Made by a program: the position numbers and the translations under genes. This document shows positions 36,003-48,860 of a stretch of 64,000 nt of DNA, one piece after another (within the stretch, counting starts at the first letter, position 1; the number at the start of each line of letters is the position of its first letter). This DNA comes from Lumnitzera littorea (taxonomy: Eukaryota > Streptophyta > Magnoliopsida > Myrtales > Combretaceae). The notes beneath the pieces are model-generated. The model did no database searches. It saw only the letters and a program-made list of their open reading frames with translations, and was not told where the DNA came from. The stretch lies in NCBI GenBank assembly GCA_024138015.1, contig JAMXBB010000001.1:93108684-93172683 (forward strand), written 5' to 3'.

Positions 36003-39000
36003 ATTGATGTAAGCCTCACAACCAATCATTCAAGGTTTTGATCGGCTAAAAGATCCGATCAAGCTTAAATTGTAAACTATGGAGAGAAATATTAGTAAAA
36101 ATGACCCCGTAAACTTGAATTTAAGAAAATAAGTAATAAAATAGGAGACTATAAAATTTTCAAATTTTAAGCATAATAATTGCTAATTACCAAAAAGGCA
36201 ATAAGTGTAATCTAATAACTAATAAATTACTAGAGATAGATTATATGTATACTAAAAATTTTAGAATGAGCAAAATAATAATTAGGAATGTTCACATGTA
36301 CCCCACATGTATTTACGTGTAGACAAAAATATGCGAAATTACCTAAATTGGCCAAAAACTTAGTAAATAATTAAATAAAATTATAAATTAATTGTGGAAA
36401 AATCAGAAAAAAATCAGAAGAGTGTGGAATGATACAAATTTAGTTGTGGCAAGTTAGAATCTAAAAAAGAAAAATTAACCGATTAAATTAAGACAACACA
36501 AAAGCCAAAAATTAAGGGATAAGGCAATTGTCTTGTCTAATTTAATGCACAATAAATGCCCTAAAGCTCTATAAATAGCAAGAAAAATCACAGAGCTCAT
36601 TTGGGCAGTTTGGAAAGTGAGAAAAATAGAGAGAGGCAAAAATTGAGAGAAAAATTCGGGTTAGAAAAAAATTAGGAAAAACTATGCAATTAGGGCCTTT
36701 AAAGGGAACCCCCACCAAATGAGCAGCTGGAAGTGGACGGCCACCATCACCACATGGTGGTGGCAGCGCCTAAGCTTGCCGACAAGGCCACGGCGGCCGG
36801 CGGTGGCCGGAGCTATCCAGATTGGTGAGTCCGATTTCCATCCCGATTCTTGTGTAATTTTGTAAAAATAGTAAATATTATTATAAAATTATGAATTTTG
36901 TTATTTTGGAATATTTTTGTATGTAGTTTTTAGGAAAAATATTATTTTAATGAAAATATGTCTCGTGACATAGGGTCCTTAAGAAATCATGCAAAACTGA
37001 GCATGTTTCGGTTTAGAAATAAATGACCTTAGGAGTGTAGTTTCGAGCCCAAAATTTTTGTGTAGATTACTTAGATGATATAGAATAGTGCTATGAAGCC
37101 CGTTTTCAAAAATTAATTTTTAAAATTTTTAGATAATTTTTAGGCCTTAAAATGAGGCATAAAATGGGTAATTTAGAGTTAATTAAGTAATTAAATGATT
37201 AATTATTGATTTAGTGAATAATTATATGTTTTAGGATGTTGAAATCTGATGAAGTATGATACTTGTAGCATTTAAGGTGTTAGATGTAATTATTAGGTTA
37301 ATTATGTAGTAAATGATTAATAGGGAAAAATAGTTAACTTTAAGTTAATTTTGTAAATTAGGGAAATTAGGAGTAAAATCTGATTTTGGATGAATTTAGA
37401 CATTTTGAAATGATAATTGATGTTTAGGGATGGTAATTAAAGTGATAGAAATATTAGAATTGCATCATGTACATAATAGGCAATAATGCATAATATGTAA
37501 TTTTTGAAAATATAATAAATAGAAAATATTAGGATAAAAATTGATATTATATAAATAATAGGGATATATAATAAATCTGATAAGAAACTTGAATTTATAT
37601 AATTATATGAAAAATGTAAAAATTTCTCATATCAGAAGTAAATTCGGTACACTAATAATGATATAAGTGTACCGGGTGAAATAAAATACTGATTGGGGGT
37701 AATAATGATATTTAGGAGATCGGGAAGTAATGTGATTAATTTCACATTATGAGTTGAAACGAATTTCTAGGGTTGGAATATAAAACATTACTTAGAAATC
37801 GAACCAGAACCTAATTTAGAAATCGATGTGGAAACCGAACCTGAACCTAACCCCAAACCTAGAATAATTATAAAAGACTTAATACCTAAATAATTAGGCA
37901 TATTAAACTCTAAACAAAAACTAACAATAAGCGTTATAGGGTAAAATGAACCTATAATAGTTATATGAAAAGCTGAAACCACGTTTGTTATAGGGATGAC
38001 TAGCGATGGCTTGAGCAAATCGGACCTCAAGTGAGTGAGCGAGGAGTCGAGGTAAGTTGGGATTAATACGATGTTGTATTTTAGAGGCTTAAGATTATGC
38101 TTGGTTATGCTTGTTAGATAGTTGGATGTGTGCATGTGCTTGATTATAGGCGATGCTATGATTCTGTTTGTTGCTCTGGCATGTATTGTATGATTTGTAT
38201 GAAATGATTGATCACTCTAAATTGGATTTAATCAAATATACGACCAGCAATCATAATCGGACGTGCATGGCAACCCGTTAGGGAAACTTAGGACTCTCCG
38301 GCCAAATACTGACCTCTTCGGAAGGGATAGCGCAGGATTGCAAAATGGTCCCTTCTTCATCCTTAGCTGAACTAAGTGATAGGAGAGGAGGTCGCGGCGA
38401 GGGTGAGGTCAGTGGTTCGAAGGTAGTCGCGGGAAGAGCGAGGTCTCTATTACACAAGCTTGGGTTTTGTTGTGAGCTGTTGCATTAACGATAACTCCTC
38501 AACCCGGATTAGAGCGGGTGCAATTTCTCTAATCTCACAGCGGGTCGGACAACGTCATGCGATGGCATTTGCTTGCACATGCATGGTACCTAATAAGTGA
38601 TTGAAGACCTTGTTGTGTGTATTGTATAGTTTTAAGTCCTCCATCCTAACTTATTGAACTGTGGTTGCTCACATCTCTATAAACGTCGTATAGGTACTGA
38701 CTAAGAAGTGGCAAACCACTACTCTGAAGCGAGCAACTGCTGGATCCTAGGGAGTGAGGAAAAACATTGAAGAATATACACATATTTTTAAGGTCTAAGT
38801 TTTTATTTTAGAATTATTTTTCATTTCTGAATACTGTAATAACTAGGAAATATATTACAGAGAAATATTGTAAACTTTAATTGCAATAGATGAATTATAG
38901 CATATATATATTTCCTCACTTTCTTAGGTAAATGATTTATTTAAATTGCAAACTGTTTACTTTAAAGCGGGTTAGTCGTGGATGCCTTGTGTAGATCGAG

Positions 39001-39093
39001 TCTAAGATAGCGGTTGTAAGGCCAACTTCTATCTTAGGATGGTTTACACGACGGGACTGTTACGACTCTACCGCTTCGGGGCATGACAATTGA
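36003..39093 (+). mobile_element. Solo LTR of the 3-kb family (copy 3) with target duplication ATTGA
   Basis: ATTGA at 36003-36007 and at 39089-39093 flank a 3081-bp segment (36008-39088) that starts TGTAAGCC and ends GGGGCATGACA. A 5-bp duplication and TG...CA ends are the signature of an LTR insertion, and the absence of internal sequence makes it a solo LTR. TATAAATAG (36572) or TTTAAAGGG (36706) could serve as the core promoter. A GC-rich island (36720-36830) with a CCACCA...TGGTGG inverted repeat and an ATTGGTGAGT donor-like site follows. The class is probably gypsy by size, but no coding domain proves it. Confidence 0.8.
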
Positions 39094-40429
39094 CTCTTGT
39101 ACGGGTTTATACGTATGCATCAAATTAGAAACCTGTTTCCAGATCATCATAAAAAACTTACAAATATGTAAGTTGAGTAGTTAACATCTTTATAGAATAT
39201 CTTATAAATTCAAAATTTCAATAGAAAACATGTTGACATCCAATGAGGAGAAACAAAACTGTGAGTAAGCTTTTGACACAGAAAAGAAAAGATTTTCGTC
39301 ACTCTTTAATTTATGCTTAAAAGAAACAAAACTATGAGCAAGCTTTTGACACCAAAAAGTTTTTAACTTGAGCAATCATCATAGAGGAAGTAGAAAAGAA
39401 GAAAAAGAAAAGTTCTACGGATTTTAATTTATGGCCACTCTAAAGCCCAAAAATAATTCTGACTCCCTTCACCTTGGAAATGTTGAATTGCCTTACAATT
39501 TGTGTGTATTGTATAATATGATTGTAAATATTAAAAATTCTAATATTTTTTATATGAAAAATAAGAAACAACCATGTGATCGAAATTTGAGCCAACATAT
39601 CTTTTCTTTTCTTTTTTTTTTATAAAGAAATTGGTACAATTTGGTTTGGCATAGTGAATTAAACTGCAAATTGAAAAACCAACACCAAACCGCATGTAAA
39701 AAAGCTAAATTTTCGATTTAGTTCGATTTACGGTTTTTTTGCCCAATCTTAATAATTAAGGTTGTTTATCAAACTAAATTGAACCAAATTGAGAACGAAT
39801 TGAATCACACCAATTTATGAAATACAGCTCTTTTATATTTTAGGTTTAGTTCGAGGGTTTGAACCAAACCAAACTGCTTGAACTTGAAGTGAACATCATA
39901 CTCAAAATTAGAAAATGAGTGAGAACTTTTTTTTTAAAACTTTATTAACATACCAATCTAAGCATATTTACGTATTATTTTTTGTTATTTCCCATTTCAC
40001 TCTAGCTTCAAAATCAATTCCTTTTCATTCACTTGCGTCTCTCAACTCTAGTAAGCACACATGCCTTTACTATCAACTAAGATGCAATGTTATCATAATA
40101 TAATTTTATGTGACTTCAATTCTTGTGTAGTATTTCTCGATTTGGACATTAATGTTTGATTGAAAACTTCAATAACCATTAGTATGTAAAAGGAAAAATG
40201 GTAATTATAAAAAGAGATTCAAAACGAAGAAAACTAAATCAAATCTCATTTAAAGTAGTTTTATTCACAATGCCAAGCCATTAAAGCGGTTTAGTTTTTT
40301 AAGTGTTTAAACAAACTATTTCATATGCGATATGGTTTGGTTCGATTTGGCCCGCAAATCAAACTAAACAAACCATGAACAATCCTAACTATATGTAAAC
40401 AACCTATTTTTGCTTCTTGTAATTTCTTA
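39094..40429. other. AT-rich DNA with adjacent hAT/MITE-like ends
   Basis: 39636-39755 ends in GCCCAATCTTAA after GGTTTGG-rich text. 39766 begins AGGTTGTTTATCAAAC, and 40370-40388 ends GTTTG-complementary CAAACCATGAACAATCCT. The last two could be the ends of one element of about 620 bp, but flanking 8-bp duplications do not match convincingly. Small open stretches at 39431-39625 and 39915-40103 show no domain. Confidence 0.4.
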
Positions 40430-42749
40430 GATTTCTTTTTTTTTTTAAAGGGTCCTAATTCAAAAATATAAAAAAAAAAGAAAATTAGAAAAATATAAAA
40501 AATTTAGAAAAAATACAAACAAAATAAAAAAATACAAAAAACTTTAAAAGTTGGAAATGAGAAGATAAAAATGATTGCATAAAATAAAAATAATTTAGCA
40601 ATTTATTTATTTATTTTTATTTTAAGAGTTAAGTTAATCTTTTTCTTTTAATTAGGCTTAGTTAAGTTAAGTACATTTTATTTGCATTTAATAATAGTAC
40701 ATAAGCTAATAGCCCAATTGGTTAAGCACTTGGTTTTAAGCAATTAGAGAAGAGAGTGCATAAGCTAATAACCCAACCGGTTAAGCACTAGGTCTTAGGC
40801 AATTGGAGAAGAGGAAGGGCTGGAGTTTGATTCCTATTAGGCCCTCACATGCCTTTTTTTTTTTTCTTTCAAAAACCACCATAATATGTATCACATATCT
40901 ATTGGGCTATGTGTTAAGATCTAATACGTGGCAATTGATCACTAGACACATAACTGATGTAGTGCTGACATGATGCTATATCAGCATCTATTTCTTCTCA
41001 TTTCTTTCTTTTTCCTTTCATTTCCTCTTCTTTCTTGCATATACCTAACCTTTACCCCCATACTTTGCCATGATTTTCCATGAAATCTATACAAGCTAGC
41101 ATATGTTTTTTAGTCAAATTTTGTTCCTTGCATAATAATCTTTGCATTTAACTCAAGAATTAGGCCATATTCATCCATTTTTGGTGATTAAATCAATTGA
41201 GAAAATAAGGAAAAACTCAAAATGTGAGCTTTACGTTCATTGCCGATTCAACCATTAATAATGCTTACTAAGTTAACTCGAGCTTGTTTTAGTATAAATA
41301 AGATCCCTAAGCTCCATTTCCATCACTAATCTTCATTGCAATTGCACTCAAAATGTAAACTTTAGCTCTCTCTCTAAGCCGATGGTCTTTACCTTCTCTT
41401 TAGAATGAGCTTCAAATCAAAGCTTTTTAAGCCAAGATAACACTACAGTTGAAGTCTTCACTCTAATAGCTTTCGAGCAAGAACACTCTTAACCTTCGCC
41501 GTGGTCTCTAGTGGCCGCTACATAAACCTTAACCACCGCTAGTCGCCTTCTTCGAAATCTCAAGCTCTATTGCACCACACTTGAAATGGCCACTACAGTT
41601 GGCCTTGCTAATTGAAAATATCCCAAACATGACCCTCCATTAAGCTTCAATAACCACTACACAAAGTAGCCACCTCCATCACCGATAGCAAATTCCAACC
41701 AACACCCAACCCAAGAGGCCACCAAACATTGTGGCACTTAGCTAAAACCCCAATCTCTAATAGAATTTACGTGAAAATAAGGTTCCCTACATGAAATTCC
41801 TCGTGGAATTACCCGGATTGAGCTACTCCACGAGCTGCTCCTTTTCTTTTATTGGTGTGAACATGTAGAGCACGTAATTGGGTTAGATGACCTAAATTTG
41901 ACCCGGATACTCGATCCACTAATGTGCTTTGACTCACAAACCTCCCCCTTATCGGGTTTATCTCTTTTCATTAGCCTTTGATAGCTTTTTTTCTTTTCTT
42001 ATTTATTTAATAAAAAATAAAGAAAAGAGCAAAAATCGAAAATACATATTAAAAAATCAAATAAAATAAAAGGAATAAAAGTTTTTCTTTTCTTTTTTCT
42101 TTCCTCTTCTTTATAAAATTTTGTTTGCATCACTTAGAAAATAATGTTCTTAAAATAATAAAAAAATTAGTAAACCCCTTTCTAAAGATTACGATTCTTT
42201 TTAGAATTTTCCAAAATGGATCATTTGAAAAACTAAGATCCTTTCTTTTAAATTTTTTTTCCTCAAATAAGAAAATTAGGTTGGTAAAAATGTAAACCCG
42301 ATCAATTTTCCAAAGTTAAAATGAATCAATACAATAAATTTTTTTTCATAAATGAATTATGGAAATTTAATTCCAAATTACGAGTATATAGGTACTCGTA
42401 GGAAACAACGTGACAACTTAAAATGGAAAATTCTTTTTTTTTTTTAATTTTTCCTTTGTAAATAAGTAGATTTAATTTCTTAATTTCTTCTTTTTGCAAA
42501 TGAGATTAATCTTCTTTCATTCTTGTAAATTAAAATTTTCATCTCAATAAAATGGTATTTTGAAAAGAATAAAACTAAATTCAGAAAGTTATATTGGTAC
42601 CCAATAAGGTTAAATAGGTTAGTTCTCAGATAAAAAAACTTTGGTTTTCAAACCCTTTTCAAAATTGGTTTTCTTGTAAATTAGTGGTTAAGTTATAACT
42701 AATACATTTAATTAGACATGACTTAACTTTTTTTTTTACTTCGGTTAAG
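40430..42749 (+). repeat. Ogre/Tat-like LTR, copy 2, with SINE-like insert
   Basis: The sequence matches copy 1 (11264-12883) in order: a GGGTCCTAATTCAAAAATA block, later GATTCAACCATTAATAATG, then TATAAATA (41293-41300), and a degenerate TGGTGATTTC primer-site at the end. It is longer than copy 1, partly because of the tRNA-like unit at 40695-40866. The region 41460-41720 has CCACTACA and GGCCACC words but no gene. Confidence 0.5.
40695..40866 (+). repeat. tRNA-derived SINE-like unit with duplicated A box
   Basis: TAGCCCAATTGG (40710-40721) and TAACCCAACCGG (40769-40780) both fit a pol III A box, and GAGTTTGATTCC (40823-40834) fits a B box, 54 nt after the second A box. A T-run, a possible pol III terminator, follows at 40854-40866. 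The two A-box copies sit in a 59-bp tandem duplication. It is not a functional tRNA: no acceptor stem or anticodon arm can be folded. Confidence 0.55.
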
Positions 42750-42759
42750 TGGTGATTTC

Positions 42760-43984
42760 AAAATTATTTTAAAATTAAAAGAAAACCAAGTTTTTCAAAA
42801 ATAAATAAACAAAACTGAGTTTTCCTTAATTTTTAGTGGAGAGTTTATATTGAATAGGTATAAGGTTTAATATAAACTGAGTTAAGGAAAATAAGAAATC
42901 AAAATTTCAGGTTGGACACTATAAAATCTATTTAAAAAATTTTTATCATTCATATTTTTTCACTATAACTATTTTCAATTTTTTATTTTTATCACTTACA
43001 CTCTAGTCATTTTCTTTCAACAATTTATTTAAAGGACACGTCATTTGTGCAAATAATGATAAGATTAGAACCTCTACATAAGTCTATGTATCCTTAAGGT
43101 CATAATTATTCTACGTGATAGAGCACTTTATATATACAAATGTCGTAGTTGAATTATATAGTTTAAATTAAATTATACCATATTCAAGACAATTTTACGA
43201 ACATAAATTTTTTTATATAATAATTTTAACAAATTTTTAAACAAATTTATTAATTTTAATTGTTATATTTATACATGTAAAATAAAATCCACACACTGCA
43301 TGCACGAGCTTTAACCGGTGAGATGTTGATCGAGATAATAATTTCAGTAATTTTATAATTTTTACAAAATGTATATTCTTTTCTTCTCTCTTCCATATAT
43401 GTAATTTTTTTTTTTAAAAAAAGAAGAACCACGTTCTTTCCGTGCAAGTGATGTAACTTTTATGCATAGTCTAATGTTATTTATAGTGTTTAACTTCCAT
43501 ATTTTGAAAAAAAAAAAAGTTAAATCATTTTAAAAGTCTCATTGCTTCATGGAAAAAATTGGCTATTCACATAAAATTTTAAAGTATCATATTTTTTAGA
43601 TAATTAATGATAGTGTTTATCCTATATTTATAATAATATAGATACTTATACATATTATTAGCATATTAATTTTGATCATCTTATAATTAAATTTACTTAC
43701 TAGTAAGTGTACTTTATGATATATTCATAGTTCATATTAAACAAATTATGACTATATAATATTAGCATGTAATTGTGGTAATTTTTTTAGAAACATTGAT
43801 CATTTTATTAATACGAATATACATTAAATCAAAATCTAGTAAAAGTAGGCAAGTTAAACTTGATAATTATAGCTAAATTTGAACCAAATTGATGGGCTCT
43901 GTCCAGTCCGGTCCTTTCTAATCTGATACAACGAATCCAATTGCCCAAACCAAAACGCGGTCGTTTTAAGAAGATATTTTCCGG
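42760..43984. other. Ogre/Tat-like leader, then AT-rich upstream region of the RS gene
   Basis: 42760-42910 parallels the leader after copy 1 (AATAGGTATAAGG, AAATCAAAATTTCAGG). The remainder up to the gene is AT-rich without a recognised domain. No convincing TATA box stands before the inferred transcription start. Confidence 0.45.
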
Positions 43985-45140
43985 AGACAAAACCATTTTT
44001 CTCCCTATTTTCGAATTCATTGCTAGGGTTTTTCTCTCTCTCAACCATTAAGCTAAAGCTTTTGGGTATTTTCTCTAGTCTTTCTCTTGTATGTAAGAGA
44101 TCACCTTTTGATTCATCTCCTGCTGTATATTTCACAGATCTATTCTTCTATGTTTATCTTCTGTAGAAAAGAATGTTCAGAGATAATTTTTTCCCACTGA
44201 AGTTTGATTTACATATGCTATACATGTAAAATCATGTAGGAAGTTGAATGATCTTGGCTTATCCTATGAAAACGTTTGAAATTCATATTGTTTTTAAGCC
44301 ATATTGAGCACGAATGAGTGTTTAGAGTAACGTTCTTGCGTATTCGTGATAAAGCAGCTGTTTTATTCTATTTTGAACTACACAGTTTCCTCAAGGACAC
44401 ATCTTGGATCTAGCTATACAGCGAAAATTATACTTCACTGGTGCATGGATCTTGTAGTGCGATTTATGTGTACAGAGTTAGTTAATCTAATCATGGCTGT
44501 GCCTCTCTAGTCTCTGCTAAAGAAAAAGAGTGAGATCTACGAAAGAAAACTATTTACGAGGAAAAAGAAGAGTGAAAGAGGAAAACTGGAAAACTTTACA
44601 ATCTGTTGCATGTTGTCCTGTGGGTACATTTGAACTAAGTCCATGCTGAGCGAAAGCTTGCCTTTTGATTTGAATGGTAGGAAAAAGAAGTTAGATATGC
44701 TGAATTGATGATTGGTTTTTGATCCTTAAGGTTATATATTGGTGAGAGTTGGTACTTAAGTTTGTTGTGCTTTTGTTCGGTCTCTGCTAAGATAGTTTAA
44801 TTGGCTAATATACTAGTTGTATTATGTGATTTAGAATTTCTTTTTATATGGTCTTGACAGTCATAAGTTTTTCTATTGAAAAAGAGTAAATATGATGGCA
44901 ATTGTTTGTATAATAATTATTTGTTATATAAGTAATTTTGGTATATGAGTGAATCGTGTCTGAATAACTTTTATCATATATGTTATGAAGGCCTGTTCAG
45001 AGCAGCTACTTGAGGATCTTTGCATGTAATGTTTTACATGAACATAAAAATGCAACTTTCACATTTTCCTTCTTGTTTAGATGAATTTATTGCTTTTGGT
45101 TACAGGTTTTACACCGATTCTTCAACTTTAAATTGAGAAC
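43985..45140 (+). other. Inferred 5' UTR of the RS splicing-factor gene, with an intron
   Basis: GCTAGGGTTTTTCTCTCTCTC (44022 onward) is typical of plant 5' UTRs. A good donor, TTGTAT/GTAAGAG, has its GT at 44093. A good acceptor, GGTTACAG, ends at 45105, 35 nt before the ATG. The implied leader intron is 44093-45105 (1013 bp). Long leader introns are common in plant SR genes and often raise expression. The transcription start is a guess. Confidence 0.5.
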
Positions 45141-48100
45141 ATGAGGCCCATCTTCTGTGGGAACCTGGATTATGATGCACGCCAGTCGGATGTTGAGCGC
45201 CTTTTCAGAAGATATGGAAGAGTGGATAGGGTGGACATGAAGTCAGGTAAGCATTTAGTTCATTCTAAGGATCTCCTCAGCATTCTTATTGTTATCCTGA
45301 GGCGGGAAATTCCTTCTCTAAAGTTTCCACGTTCTTTTCCTTGATTTTTAAATTACATTAAGTTTATTGGCTTATTCACGATAAACTCCTCTATTGGGTG
45401 ACATAAGCTTTTTCAAACTTTATCTTGTATGTAATAGTTATGGTTGCTTTTGAATAAATTTGTCAAGTGTTGAAGCTATGTTATCTGTTGTTCCTTGTGA
45501 ATTGAAAATATATTCCTTTTTGTAAATGATGTAAAGCACTCAGAGGAGGTGTCATTCCTCAATGTTGGTTTATGTTTGGAGTTTTTGCTAATGTCTTTTC
45601 TCATTTTTTTTGGTGTAATCAATGTCTTCATTTGCTTATGGTATGGTCATATACTAGCATGATTGCATGTTCTTTTATTTTTGAAAAGAAAGCTTCATTT
45701 AAGTATACATCAAGAAGAGCAAGCCTTATCCCCATTGATGTCTAGTAAAGGCACTTACTTTGATTTGACGGAGAACAAAGATAGAGCAATCTTATATCCT
45801 GTACTTGTACCAAAAGGTGGTTCTTGTGGACGAATTTTGCTTATTCAGAGGAAGGTTTGACTAGGAAGAAATAGGGTGTTCGCTGGAAGGTTCAAGATTT
45901 GTAGAGGCCATGCACGTATGCTCTATGGAATCTCGGGATGAAGAGTTGAGTTGGTCTCAATACTGTTAAATCGTCAAATATGAATTGCCATGTATTAATG
46001 TGATTTGAGCTTGGGGAATGTCTGAAGCATATGCTTGAAAGAGTCTATGTGATCATCTTTTGGAAATAATTTTCTCGATGGCTTTATAAGTTTGTTTTTA
46101 AGCAGGTTCTTTGTTTAGTGTGTCCCCTTGCTCAACTATCTCTTTGGCGCAGGATTGTCTGGAATATCCATGTACCTCTTGGATGGATGTGCTCTCCTGC
46201 ATTTCTTTTCTAGACACTGCTACGCTTCATCTTCTTGTGTTTTTAAGGAGTCCCAACCTAATTTGCAATGGCACTCGCACTCCCATCATATGACTCTCTG
46301 AGACACTATTGCCTTTTCACTTTTCCTGGATTACTTTCAGTCCTCAATTTCCAACATGTTTCACTGTTGAGATCTAAATGATCTTGCCAGCCAATAGCAG
46401 GTGTCGTCTTACCTCTTAATGAACTATTTTCGTTCTTCTGGTTCCTCCTATATTTCTTGTGTGCATGCTCTCTTTATATGATTTCTTTGGTAAGTCTCTC
46501 CATACAAGTTGTTGTTTTAAGAAATGAATCATACCACCCTGGAATCATGATTTGTCAATGTTCTTTTGTTGGATATGGTTATGTAATCAGATTTCTTTTT
46601 TGGTGTTTTCTTAACATTATCATTTCACAGGTTATGCTTTCATATATATGGAGGATGAGCGAGATGCTGATGATGCGGTTCGAAGACTTGACAGGATAGA
46701 GTTTGGCCGAAAGGGGCGCAGACTTCGTGTTGAGTGGAGCAAGGTAGGATTTTGTGGACCATGTCATTGGAATATTAGAACCAAGTATTATTATTTTTTA
46801 ATAGGTTTCTTATGAACTGCTGATCTTTGTTGCAAGTTGAAATCTCTAATTGCCAGTCTGTTTACCGCAGAAATTTATCTGTTTTGAATCATTTTTTGTT
46901 GCCCATATATTATTACCAACAACAGCATTATGTAATCGACCTACATATTCTATAGTTAGTTTTTTCACTTTGCACTGCTTCCTGGTCTAAGTTCTACATC
47001 TTCACACGTTTCCTGGCTCTCCAGAGTGCATGGTGGTGCTTCTTTTGTGTCATTTGAAATTCCATCCTCTCATCTTGTGCAAGCGGTTCCTCCACTTGTG
47101 TACTTATGCTGAATAACCATACCTTTATAAATGTTCAAGGCCTTGTTACTCACAGAATGTAGATGCCAAGGCATCTGAAAGGTTGAAGTGCACAGAAAGA
47201 TGGGTTCAAATAAGTTGCATTAACTGCGGTGATTTCATTAATAGTTGTGAAGACAATGGGATGAGGTTGCTTGTCATGCTTTTTAAATGCTTTGAACATA
47301 AACTTCACTATCATGCCTTCTATCATCTTATTGTATAAACTATTATTGTAGTTACATGAAATTATGCTTAACAATAATGAATCTATTCAAATTAGTGGAG
47401 AAAGTATTGGCTTGCCAAATTTCTATTTTGCAATTTCTATTTTGGCTCCACTGGCTTTTTGCTAATCAAATATTTGGATCAAGGTACAAGATTAATATGA
47501 TTTGATTCCTTGCACTTAATTTTTGATTCAACAAGCAACAATAATGAACTCTCCATCTCTTTGTTGCAGGAAGATGGTGGAAGGAGGGGTGGTGGTTCCA
47601 GACGATCCTCTGCTAATGTACGGCCGTCAAAAACTCTGTTTGTCATTAACTTTGATCCCATTCATACCAGGACAAGGGACTTGGAGAGGCACTTTGATCA
47701 GTATGGGAAAATTGCAAATATCAGGATAAGAAGAAATTTTGCATTCATTCAATATGAATTGCAGGAGGATGCTACAAGAGCCTTGGAGGCCACAAATATG
47801 AGGTTTGTAGTTTAACTTTGATGATTTTGGTTTGTCTAGTTCAGCCATTGGAACCTTCTGATGGGAATATGTATCTAGAGGCTAAAAGAGAAACTTATAC
47901 TAATGTTTCCCTGCTAGATGAGATTTACACATGCAGAATTGCTATTGCCTATCAAATAGAACCCTCATGCTTATTAGTAATTTCAGTATTAACCCATAAC
48001 TTTTCCATACTTATTCAAAGTATTCCAAGAAATCTTGTACTGTTTTAATGTTGAGTGCATAACATAAAAGGTATTTCATATCCACTTATGTTAGTGGAAT

Positions 48101-48574
48101 TACAAGCTGTGAACATTTGCTTCGAATTGTATTTAGCTTTGAAATCAATAATTCTCTACTTTATTATGATTATTGTCATGCAGCAAGTTGATGGATCGGG
48201 TTATCACTGTGGAATATGCAATCAAAGATGATGATGACAGAAGAAATGGGTACAGCCCTGAAAGAAGAGGCCGAGATCTATCTCCTCCAGGAAGGGGAGG
48301 TTATCGTGGGCGCTCACCAAGTCCCTATCACCGTGATAGGGGTAGCCCCGATTATGGGCATGGAGGAAATCCAAATTCCAGATCTGACCCAAGAGGAAGT
48401 CCCAGCTACGAAAGAGCTGAGAGCCCTGTGAATGAAAGATACCACAGGTTGTCATCTGATTTCTTCTCCTTGTTAACCTGCTCGAGTTACAATCTCTTGT
48501 TTTCTTGTTGACTCTGACACTGTTGTTATTAATGCAGCCGCTCACCACCGCCCCGTGACAGATCCCGCTCTTGA
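45141..48574 (+). CDS. Serine/arginine-rich splicing factor, plant RS31/RS40/RS41 subfamily
   Basis: Five coding exons join in frame: 45141-45246, 46631-46743, 47570-47802, 48184-48447 and 48538-48574, all with GT-AG introns, giving 250 residues. RRM1 begins MRPIFCGNLDYDARQSDVER, with RNP2 IFCGNL and RNP1 GYAFIYME. RRM2 (about residues 92-160) has KTLFVINFD and RRNFAFIQYE. A short SR tail follows, with GRSPSPYHRD, GSPDYG, GSPSYER and a final SRSPPPRDRSRS. The FGRKGRRLRVEW linker resembles RS40/RS41 more than RS31. Such proteins bind exonic enhancers and recruit U1/U2AF during spliceosome assembly in the nucleus. The length is close to RS31-type proteins and shorter than Arabidopsis RS40/RS41. 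The ATG fits the conserved family start. Confidence 0.95.
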
Positions 48575-48860
48575 AGATGGAAGTTGTAGTTGCCATGGAT
48601 AGGCCACCTTGTTATTTTGTTGTCTGCACTTTCTCAGTTTAGTGATTTTTACTTTGTCAGGTGGTGCCTTTGAATATTTGGTAGACTTTAATTATTTAGC
48701 ATGAAAGGTCGTTTAGTAGTTTATCTTTATCATGATTGGATTGGATAGTTGTGCTTAGTCTACTATTTGTCTCCTGCATCCTGCTATACAGGGTTTTGTT
48801 TTAAATTCGGTATTGAATTTGCATTTGTGATAGAGATGATAAAATTGTTCTATACATTGG
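48575..48860 (+). other. Probable 3' UTR of the RS gene
   Basis: The TGA at 48572-48574 is followed by T-rich sequence without coding potential. GATAAAATTG at 48836-48845 is the nearest weak polyadenylation-signal-like word. The end is approximate. Confidence 0.45.

Noticed and set aside
40695..40866. A tRNA gene
   Set aside because: A and B boxes are present, but no cloverleaf or acceptor stem can be drawn; treated as SINE-like.
43829..44135. Minus-strand open frames of 71 and 93 codons
   Set aside because: Antisense to the RS gene leader; no domain and no supporting signals.
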